The notes beneath the pieces are model-generated. The model was given only the letters and a program-made list of their open reading frames with translations, was not told the DNA's origin and did not search any database. Shown here piece after piece: positions 5,563-10,582 of a stretch of 10,582 bases of DNA; the stretch's first letter is position 1; every line of letters begins with the position of its first letter. The position numbers and the translations under genes are program-made. Origin of the DNA: UBA4716 sp036310525 (lineage in GTDB: Bacteria > Bacillota > Clostridia > UBA1381); contig JAXJRQ010000161.1 of NCBI GenBank assembly GCA_036310525.1, positions 1 through 10,582 of the forward strand, in the 5' to 3' direction.

Positions 5563-6579
5563 TTAATCACCCATGAGTTTATGTACGACCGGCCACGCAT
5601 CATCCGGATAGAACTGATGTCCGCCGTCACCGATTACCATATTGCATTTATTTTCATCGCCGAAATTCTTATAAAATCCTCTTATAATTTCATAGCTCGC
5701 CTTTACACCGTCAAGCGGGAAAATCGGGTCATCCTTTCCGCAAACAAGCACAAATTTTCTCGGTGCAATAAGTCCGCCGAGATCACCCATATCAAAATAC
5801 GTTCTGATGTCAGGGATAAAGTTACAACAGCAGTGATTCATCGCCATTATAGAATCCTCATATGTACAAACAGCACACGACGGCATTGACAGATGAATTC
5901 TTTCATCAATACACGACGCATAGAATGTTGCAGTACCACCGCCCGAATTACCCATACAGATAATTTTTGACATATCAACATATTCTGTAAGATACTTTTC
6001 GCAAACATCTATAAGACGGCTTATATCCCACACTCTGCCGCCAATTGCAGTTTTGCCGACAAGTAATGCGGATAAGGCAAAATTAAACGAACAACATGCA
6101 GGAGCACCGTTTTCATTCTGACCGGCAGTTCCCATGTAGCGCTGATCCATTACGATTGCACAGTAGCCTTCTTTAACCGCTCTTACGGCAAAATCTCTGC
6201 CGCCTGCAATGCTTTTTGCATCATTTTCAAACTTCGGTATGCCGAGTGAAATGTGCTTACCTGTTGAATGTCCCTGCAGACAAATTGCGGTTGTCATCGG
6301 TTTTTTAACGTTTTTAGGCACAAGCATTGTACACGGTACAAAATAATTCTCTTCGCTCTGGTACTCAAAGTCAATGCTTATATAGTCGCCACAGTCATTT
6401 TCTGATGTAATTTCAAACAAATCCTCGCATTTTTCCTCAGGCAAACGCAAAAGCTCACTAAGCTTTGCCCGTGCTTTTTTCTGCCATTCACCCAAATCCT
6501 CACCTTCGTTAAAGCGGAGCTTTGGTGTGCAGTTTTGAGTAAGGTTTAATATGTGTTCATGTGAATTATATATTTTCAT
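5563..6579 (-). CDS. Alpha/beta-hydrolase, acetyl-esterase / dienelactone-hydrolase-like
   Basis: Probable serine esterase of the alpha/beta-hydrolase fold; substrate unknown. I start it at the ATG at 6577-6579 (338 residues), because the AGAAGG ribosome binding site sits just upstream of it and overlaps the only earlier start, a TTG six codons upstream. Numbering from this ATG, the oxyanion-strand region is LQGHSTGKH (102-110), the nucleophile is Ser212 in GNSGGG, the acid is probably Asp284 in GKDDPIFP and the base is His321 in GDGGHQFYPD, so the triad is complete. A roughly 90-residue N-terminal cap precedes the core. There is no signal peptide, and 18 cysteines including a Cys-Cys-Cys run (250-252) point to the cytoplasm of an anaerobe. 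It resembles Abhydrolase_7/AXE1-type proteins that deacetylate sugars or small esters. It has its own consensus promoter and stands alone. Confidence 0.88.
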   Translation of the reverse strand: MKIYNSHEHILNLTQNCTPKLRFNEGEDLGEWQKKARAKLSELLRLPEEKCEDLFEITSENDCGDYISIDFEYQSEENYFVPCTMLVPKNVKKPMTTAICLQGHSTGKHISLGIPKFENDAKSIAGGRDFAVRAVKEGYCAIVMDQRYMGTAGQNENGAPACCSFNFALSALLVGKTAIGGRVWDISRLIDVCEKYLTEYVDMSKIICMGNSGGGTATFYASCIDERIHLSMPSCAVCTYEDSIMAMNHCCCNFIPDIRTYFDMGDLGGLIAPRKFVLVCGKDDPIFPLDGVKASYEIIRGFYKNFGDENKCNMVIGDGGHQFYPDDAWPVVHKLMGD

Positions 6580-6614
6580 ATAATCGCCTTCTTTCAAATA
6601 ATTTCACTTAAAAC

Positions 6615-6643
6615 ATTATATCAGAACATATATTTTGTGTCAA
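6615..6643 (-). promoter_or_regulatory. Consensus extended -10 sigma-A promoter of the esterase gene
   Basis: On the minus strand, TTGACA (forward 6638-6643) and TATAAT (forward 6615-6620) are separated by exactly 17 nt, with TGA directly before TATAAT (extended -10). Every hexamer base matches the consensus. Transcription should start near 6608, giving a leader of about 29 nt. Confidence 0.92.
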
Positions 6644-6728
6644 TCATAAAGCAGGAACTTAATGTATATAATTCCTCACAAATCATATATTTACGGCATA
6701 TTATACAACATTGAAAGGAGGAATTTTT

Positions 6729-7007
6729 ATGTTTATTGTACTTATTTGTTTATATTCGCTCTTTGCGATATACGGCATTTACAGCCTGACAAAAAAACGG
6801 ATAAATTTTAACGAATACATAGTTTATGAAGCTGTAAACGAAAATGATACAGAATATGATGTACGCACTATACTTAAAGAGCATCCACGCTGCACGCTAC
6901 ACATAATTACATATATACAAAGCGACATACCGTATATGCTTGCAGGAGATTTTTCAAACATAAAAATCTCCGAAACGAAAACCCGTTCCGGAGATTTGTG
7001 TATTTAG
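6729..7007 (+). CDS. Small single-pass membrane protein, unknown function
   Basis: A 92-residue product, the only plus-strand gene here. I start it at the ATG 8 nt after a full AAAGGAGG; the in-frame TTG upstream overlaps that site. Residues 1-19 form a hydrophobic segment followed by TKKR, so the tail would face the cytoplasm. The rest is a small domain of about 65 residues with alternating charged and hydrophobic stretches (VNENDTEYDVRTIL, CTLHIITYI). It vaguely recalls short clostridial proteins with one membrane helix and a glycosyltransferase-like alpha/beta fragment; this is weak inference. The last codons encode, on the other strand, the terminator of the aldolase gene, and its stop overlaps the aldolase stop by 4 nt. 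A TATAAT at 6667-6672 lacks a good -35 partner, so the promoter is unclear. Confidence 0.62.
   Translation: MFIVLICLYSLFAIYGIYSLTKKRINFNEYIVYEAVNENDTEYDVRTILKEHPRCTLHIITYIQSDIPYMLAGDFSNIKISETKTRSGDLCI
6961..6997 (-). terminator. Terminator of the aldolase gene, inside the small plus-strand gene
   Basis: AAATCTCCG (6964-6972) pairs with CGGAGATTT (6989-6997). After one mismatch, AACG (6974-6977) pairs with CGTT (6984-6987) around a 6-nt loop. The minus strand then gives a T run. It starts 6 nt past the aldolase stop. In the plus direction the following sequence, GTGTATTTAG, is a poor T tract, so it should work mainly for the minus strand. Confidence 0.85.
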
Positions 7008-7981
7008 CATTCTCTGTCCCAAAGATTAGTGTAGAAATCCACATAATCTGTATCATTATTTTTAATAGCGTCAATCGCACTCTTCGGATGAAGATTTAAA
7101 AGACCTGTAATCTGGTATGGAATATCATATCCCCATACAACACCTTCCTTTTTCAAAGGAAGCATCTGTTTTTCAATAAAATCCAGTGCCGGGATAAGAT
7201 TGTATTTAGGATTTTTCAAAAATCCCAGAAGACTTTCCATATTACAGTTTCCCGCACCTCTGCCAATACCGTTCATTGTTGCATCAAGATAGCTTACGCC
7301 CGAAGCAACTGCTTCGATAGTATTTGCAAATGCAAGCTGTTGGTTGTTGTGTGCATGTATACCGATTCTGTATCCATGCTTATCCATTTTTTCAAGGTAA
7401 CGTTCACTCAGCTCACGCATCTGTTCAGGATAGTATGAACCGTAGCTGTCAACAATGTATACAACATCAACACCGCACTCACCGAGGTAATCAAGAGCCT
7501 GATCTACATCTTTTTCAGCAGCAGTCGAAACAGCCATGATATTACATGTTGTTTCATAACCACGTTCCTTACAGTACTCAATAATTTCCATTGCGGCAGG
7601 AATCGTATTGATGTATGTAGCCACTCTGACCATATCAATTACGCTTTCGCTCTTATCAACAATGTCATGACGGAAATCCGTTCTTCCGACATCTGCCATA
7701 ACCGCAATCTTTGTATGTGTGTCATTTTCTCCGACAATTTTTCTTAAATCATCTTCGTCGCAGAACTTCCACTTTCCGAATTTCTGAGGATCAAACAACT
7801 CCTTTGATGCCTTGTATCCGAATTCCATGTAATCCACGCCGGCTTTTACGTTTGCATTGTAAAGCGCCTTTACAAATTCATCACTGAATCCGAAATTATT
7901 TACCAGTCCTCCGTCTCTTAAAGTTGCGTCCAATACTCTTATGTCCTTTCTTACAGACATAAGATTTCCGTGTTTTTTCAT
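7004..7981 (-). CDS. HMGL-like (DRE-TIM) aldolase domain protein, substrate unknown
   Basis: A TIM-barrel metal-dependent aldolase/lyase related to 4-hydroxy-2-oxovalerate aldolase and HMG-CoA lyase; 325 residues. The opening motif VLDATLRDGG (16-25) holds metal ligand Asp18 and catalytic Arg22/Asp23. IGIHAHNNQQLAFAN (206-220) holds metal ligands His209 and His211. NGIGRGAGNCNMES (237-250) is the conserved glycine segment, and VVYIVDSYGSYYP (173-185) is a barrel strand. The tail (WGYDIPYQITGLLNLHPKSA, 283-302) does not look like the DmpG partner-binding domain, and no acetaldehyde dehydrogenase or acyl-CoA gene is adjacent, so annotation as a catabolic hydroxyoxovalerate aldolase would be unsafe. 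Start ATG follows AGGAGG at 8 nt. It stands as a single-gene unit with consensus promoter, start-site palindrome and terminator. Confidence 0.88.
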   Translation of the reverse strand: MKKHGNLMSVRKDIRVLDATLRDGGLVNNFGFSDEFVKALYNANVKAGVDYMEFGYKASKELFDPQKFGKWKFCDEDDLRKIVGENDTHTKIAVMADVGRTDFRHDIVDKSESVIDMVRVATYINTIPAAMEIIEYCKERGYETTCNIMAVSTAAEKDVDQALDYLGECGVDVVYIVDSYGSYYPEQMRELSERYLEKMDKHGYRIGIHAHNNQQLAFANTIEAVASGVSYLDATMNGIGRGAGNCNMESLLGFLKNPKYNLIPALDFIEKQMLPLKKEGVVWGYDIPYQITGLLNLHPKSAIDAIKNNDTDYVDFYTNLWDREC

Positions 7982-8015
7982 TTTTTCTTCCTCCTACTAT
8001 ATTACCGTATTACAT

Positions 8016-8036
8016 TGTTATATAACGCATATAACA
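8016..8036. promoter_or_regulatory. Operator-like palindrome at the aldolase transcription start
   Basis: TGTTATAT (8016-8023) and ATATAACA (8029-8036) form a perfect 8-bp inverted repeat with a 5-nt centre. It begins about 6 nt after the -10 box of the aldolase promoter, covering roughly +1 to +20. The size and place fit the site of a dimeric repressor. It could also be a weak AT-rich leader hairpin. No regulator can be named. Confidence 0.5.
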
Positions 8037-8041
8037 TTTTC

Positions 8042-8070
8042 ATTATATCAAACTACTCTCCGACTGTCAA
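8042..8070 (-). promoter_or_regulatory. Consensus extended -10 sigma-A promoter of the aldolase gene
   Basis: On the minus strand, TTGACA (forward 8065-8070), 17 nt, TATAAT (forward 8042-8047), with TGA directly before the -10. All twelve hexamer bases match consensus. The expected start near 8035 gives a leader of about 54 nt containing the palindrome at 8016-8036. Confidence 0.93.
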
Positions 8071-8093
8071 GGGTTACATACTAATTATTCACC

Positions 8094-8138
8094 TGTAAGT
8101 AAAAAGAAAACCGTTTTACGGTTTTCTTTTTACTTACA
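8094..8138 (-). terminator. proC terminator, 20-bp perfect stem, likely bidirectional
   Basis: Positions 8095-8114 are the exact reverse complement of 8118-8137, leaving a 3-nt loop. The stem is A-rich on one side and T-rich on the other around a CCGT/ACGG core, so it carries its own T tract in both directions. It overlaps the proC stop codon (8134-8136), and it separates proC from the aldolase promoter only 24 nt away. Confidence 0.93.
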
Positions 8139-8925
8139 TATTCTGTGATTTTTCCATACAAGCACGCATTGCTTCAATGACGCTGCTTCTCATACCCATT
8201 TCTTCAAGAACGGCAACAGCTTCAATTGTAGTGCCTGCCGGTGAGCAGACCATATCCTTAAGCTCTGACGGACACTTTCCCGACTCAAGAACCATTTTCG
8301 CACTGCCCATTACCGCCTGTGCGGCAAAGGTATACGCCTGTTTTCTCGGCATACCGCCAAGTACAGCCGCATCTGCCATTGCTTCAATAAACATAAACAC
8401 ATATGCCGGCGATGAACCGCTGACAGCCGTAACAGCATCCATAAGTTTTTCATCCACAACCTCGGATTTACCGAAGCTGTCCGTGATTTGTTTTACTCTG
8501 TTAAGCTCATCATCGGATACATTTGCATTTTTGCACACAGCCGTCATCCCCTCTCCCACCAAAGCCGGAGTATTAGGCATAAGTCGTACAAGCTTTACAC
8601 TCTTCCCGAATGCCGCCTCAAGCTTTTCAAGTGACTGACCGGCCGCAATTGACACAACAACCTTATCTTCCGATACTGCATCCTTGATTTCGTCAATTAC
8701 CTTGTAAATAACATTAGGCTTTACACAAAGAAACACAATCTCCGAATCAGCCGCAGCTGATGCATTGTCCGTTGTAGTCACAACGTCGTATTTCTCCATA
8801 AATCCCTCAAGCTGTAATTCACTCACATCCGAAACGGTTATATCCTTAGGCGCATATCCACCTTTTATCATGCCGTCCACAATTGCACCGCACATATTAC
8901 CGCTGCCGATAAAACCTATTTTCAT
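8134..8925 (-). CDS. proC: Pyrroline-5-carboxylate reductase
   Basis: Reduces 1-pyrroline-5-carboxylate to L-proline with NAD(P)H, the last step of proline synthesis, in the cytoplasm. I start it at the ATG at 8923-8925, which follows AGGAGG; an in-frame extension upstream would code through the neighbouring terminator. The 263 residues match the family. Visible are the Rossmann glycine motif GFIGSGNM (4-11), the CVKP strand end (67-70), RLMPNTPALVGEG (114-126), the substrate-binding SGSSPAYVF (169-177) and the signature MVCSPAGTTIEAVAVLEE (225-242). proA and proB are not next to it. It lies 85 nt after oadA with a strong terminator between and only about 30 nt free for a promoter, so its transcription is puzzling. 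Confidence 0.98.
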   Translation of the reverse strand: MKIGFIGSGNMCGAIVDGMIKGGYAPKDITVSDVSELQLEGFMEKYDVVTTTDNASAAADSEIVFLCVKPNVIYKVIDEIKDAVSEDKVVVSIAAGQSLEKLEAAFGKSVKLVRLMPNTPALVGEGMTAVCKNANVSDDELNRVKQITDSFGKSEVVDEKLMDAVTAVSGSSPAYVFMFIEAMADAAVLGGMPRKQAYTFAAQAVMGSAKMVLESGKCPSELKDMVCSPAGTTIEAVAVLEEMGMRSSVIEAMRACMEKSQNM

Positions 8926-8956
8926 AAGTAGTCCTCCTTTTATTAAATATCTGAAC

Positions 8957-9002
8957 AAAAAGCACACAACCACACCGCTATATAGCGGAGTGGCTTGTGT
9001 GC
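8957..9002 (-). terminator. Terminator after oadA
   Basis: A long stem from 8962 to 9002: GCACACAA (8962-8969) with TTGTGTGC (8995-9002), then CCAC/GTGG after a one-base bulge, then CCGCT/AGCGG after an A-A mismatch, with an ATAT loop. On the minus strand it is followed by TTTTTG. It starts 8 nt past the oadA stop and ends about 30 nt before proC. Confidence 0.92.
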
Positions 9003-9010
9003 AATATTAA

Positions 9011-10420
9011 TTAAACAGGATATACTTTATTTTCGCTGTCTAAAAGAGTATGGTCAACCTTATCAAGCTGAGCTTCTCTGTACTTGAAGAAATCAACGGC
9101 AATCTGGCCGAAGAGTGCATATGAAAGCACGTCCTCTTCCTGTCTCATCCATTCAGCACATTCTTTTCTCATGTTGTCAAGCTCGGGCTTTAAGAGGTCA
9201 GCGGGACGGCATGTAATCTGCTTTTCGTCGCCGATAATCTTCTTAACGATTTCCTCTTTGATGGGTACGGGAGTTGTACCGTATTCACCCTTAACGATAC
9301 CCTTTGTTTCCTTGGTAATCATCTTGTATCTTTCGCCCATAAGAACGTTAAGCACTGCCTGAGTACCTACTATCTGTGATGAAGGTGTAACAAGCGGCGG
9401 GAATCCCATATCCTCACGTACTCTTGGTACTTCTTCAAGAACTGCTTCATACTTATCCTCAGCATTCTGCTGCTTAAGCTGTGAAACAAGGTTTGAAAGC
9501 ATACCGCCGGGAACCTGATACTTCAATGTATTAGCATCAACGCCCATTACCTTTGTATTCATCAATCCGCTTTCGAGATATTTTTCACGGAGCGGCTTAA
9601 AGTAATCACTGATTTCTATAAGCTTATCAAGGTCATAGCCTGTATCATACTGAGTACCCTGCAAAGCTGCAACGATAGGCTCTGTAGGTGGCTGTGATGT
9701 ACCCATTGCAAGAGGTGACATAGCACAGTCGATTACGTCAACACCTGCTTCGATAGCCTTTAAGTAAACCATTGAAGCTTCACCGCTTGTATAGTGTGTA
9801 TGAAGCTGAATAGGAATTTTAACTGTTTCCTTCAAAGCCTTTACAAGGTCATATGCTGTATAAGGAAGAAGCAGACCTGCCATGTCCTTGATACAGATTG
9901 AATCTGCACCCATTTCTTCAAGCTGTTTACCAAGCTTTACGAATGATTCTGTTGTGTGCGGACCGCCTATTGTATACGACAGAGCTGCCTGACAGTGACC
10001 GCCTTCTTTTTTACATGCATCAATAGCACACTTGAGGTTTCTTACGTCGTTAAGAGCGTCAAAAATTCTCAAAATATCGATACCGTTCGCAATTGACTTC
10101 TGCACGAAATATTCAACAATATCATCTGCATAATGTCTGTATCCAAGGATATTCTGACCTCTGAAAAGCATCTGCAGAGGTGTATTTTTTGCTTTATCCT
10201 TGATTTTCCTTAATCTCTCCCACGGATCTTCGTGCAAAAATCTCAGACATGAGTCAAATGTTGCACCGCCCCATGCTTCAAGTGAATGGTAGCCAATCTG
10301 ATCCATTTTTTCAACAACAGGAAGAATTTCTTCTGTAGTCATTCTTGTAGCTATAAGAGACTGGTGTGCGTCACGAAGGACTGTTTCCGTAATCTTTACA
10401 GCATTACTTCCCTTTGCCAT
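9011..10420 (-). CDS. oadA: Oxaloacetate decarboxylase alpha-type carboxyltransferase subunit (biotin carrier separate)
   Basis: Moves the carboxyl group of oxaloacetate (or a similar 2-oxoacid) to biotin on a carrier protein; the membrane beta subunit then decarboxylates the carboxybiotin and exports Na+. The N-terminal barrel shows TETVLRDAHQSLIATR (11-26, Arg16, metal ligand Asp17, Gln20), GGATFD (51-56), the carboxylated Lys178 in CIKDMAG, metal ligands His207/His209 in QLHTHYTSG and the catalytic-type Thr241 in MGTSQPPTEP. A PYC/OADA conserved domain follows to about residue 460. At 469 residues it ends without the Ala-Met-Lys-Met biotinyl domain found in some longer OadA proteins, so a separate carrier is needed, likely encoded upstream beyond the window. 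ATG behind AAAGGAGTG, 27 nt after oadB. A pyruvate carboxylase B subunit is a possible alternative, but the oadB neighbour argues for the sodium pump. Confidence 0.93.
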   Translation of the reverse strand: MAKGSNAVKITETVLRDAHQSLIATRMTTEEILPVVEKMDQIGYHSLEAWGGATFDSCLRFLHEDPWERLRKIKDKAKNTPLQMLFRGQNILGYRHYADDIVEYFVQKSIANGIDILRIFDALNDVRNLKCAIDACKKEGGHCQAALSYTIGGPHTTESFVKLGKQLEEMGADSICIKDMAGLLLPYTAYDLVKALKETVKIPIQLHTHYTSGEASMVYLKAIEAGVDVIDCAMSPLAMGTSQPPTEPIVAALQGTQYDTGYDLDKLIEISDYFKPLREKYLESGLMNTKVMGVDANTLKYQVPGGMLSNLVSQLKQQNAEDKYEAVLEEVPRVREDMGFPPLVTPSSQIVGTQAVLNVLMGERYKMITKETKGIVKGEYGTTPVPIKEEIVKKIIGDEKQITCRPADLLKPELDNMRKECAEWMRQEEDVLSYALFGQIAVDFFKYREAQLDKVDHTLLDSENKVYPV

Positions 10421-10447
10421 TTATATTCACTCCTTTTATTTCAAAAA

Positions 10448-10582
10448 TTATAGTCCGTTGAACATTGACAGGAACACACCTGCCGCAACGGCTGAACCGA
10501 TAACACCTGCAACGTTCGGGCCCATAGCATGCATGAGCAGGAAGTTAGACGGATTTTCTTTCTGTCCGACCATCTGTGAAAC
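10448..10582 (-). CDS. oadB: Na+-transporting decarboxylase beta subunit, C-terminal 44 residues (cut by window edge)
   Basis: Only the last 44 codons are present; the gene continues past the right edge. The visible end, with SNFLLMHAMGPNVAGVIGSA followed by a final hydrophobic helix, is the conserved C-terminus of OadB/GcdB/MmdB, the multi-span membrane subunit that couples decarboxylation of carboxybiotin to Na+ export. The adjacent oadA points to oxaloacetate as the substrate, but beta subunits of the methylmalonyl-CoA and glutaconyl-CoA enzymes share this end, so the substrate rests on context. It lies upstream of oadA in the same operon. Confidence 0.93.
   Translation of the reverse strand, partial: VSQMVGQKENPSNFLLMHAMGPNVAGVIGSAVAAGVFLSMFNGL

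Noticed and set aside
5231..5889. Open frames on the plus strand across the repeat cluster and the esterase 3' end
   Set aside because: They lack ribosome binding sites, run through palindromes and lie antisense to a gene with a complete catalytic triad.
6580..6597. TTG start six codons upstream for the esterase
   Set aside because: The codons overlap the AGAAGG ribosome binding site, which is correctly placed for the ATG at 6577-6579.
6711..6728. TTG start for the small plus-strand gene
   Set aside because: It overlaps the AAAGGAGG site that serves the ATG at 6729.
8177..8638. Long plus-strand open frame opposite proC
   Set aside because: Antisense shadow of a well-conserved gene, with no ribosome binding site and a low-complexity Ser/Thr/Ala-rich product.
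8926..8973. N-terminal extension of proC by 16 residues
   Set aside because: It would reach into the oadA terminator and skip the AGGAGG site; reductases of this family start directly at the MKIGFIG strand.

Overview
The window comes from a low-to-moderate GC, spore-forming Firmicute, most likely an anaerobic gut-type clostridium of the Oscillospiraceae/Eubacteriales sort. The basis is an spmAB sporulation pair, strong AGGAGG-type ribosome binding sites, sigma-A promoters of the Bacillus/Clostridium kind, a Na+-pump-type decarboxylase and cysteine-rich cytoplasmic enzymes. The genus is inference. All but one gene lie on the minus strand, so the description below runs from high to low coordinates, in the direction of transcription.

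Right end (8926-10582): the last 44 codons of an oadB-like Na+-pumping decarboxylase subunit, then a complete biotin-free oadA-like carboxyltransferase, then a strong terminator. proC (proline synthesis) follows so closely that there is almost no room for its own promoter. A 20-bp perfect stem closes proC.

Middle (5563-8133): two single-gene units, each with a full-consensus extended -10 sigma-A promoter (TTGACA-N17-TATAAT). One encodes a DRE-TIM/HMGL-like aldolase of unknown substrate, with a palindrome at its transcription start. The other encodes a cytoplasmic alpha/beta-hydrolase (acetyl-esterase/dienelactone-hydrolase type). Between them a small plus-strand membrane protein gene runs tail-to-tail into the aldolase, whose terminator lies inside the small gene's coding sequence.

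Left half (1-5562): a 486-bp intergenic region packed with three structured repeat elements, then spmA-spmB (overlapping, spore maturation), then pgk-tpiA-gpmI (lower glycolysis) behind a good promoter, ending in a strong terminator. gap and eno are not next to this cluster.

The most notable non-coding content is two families of structured dispersed repeats. Family A is a two-hairpin element with GTAGGG/CCCTAC ends (three copies: 1-120, 5201-5272, 5293-5412). Family B is a roughly 100-nt inverted-repeat element with conserved ends and a variable middle (two copies: 2569-2668, inside the pgk-tpiA spacer, and 5429-5531). In both families the stem sequences differ between copies while pairing is kept, which suggests selection on structure. 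No CRISPR array, tRNA, rRNA, transposase or phage gene was seen, and no clearly new multi-gene system is evident.
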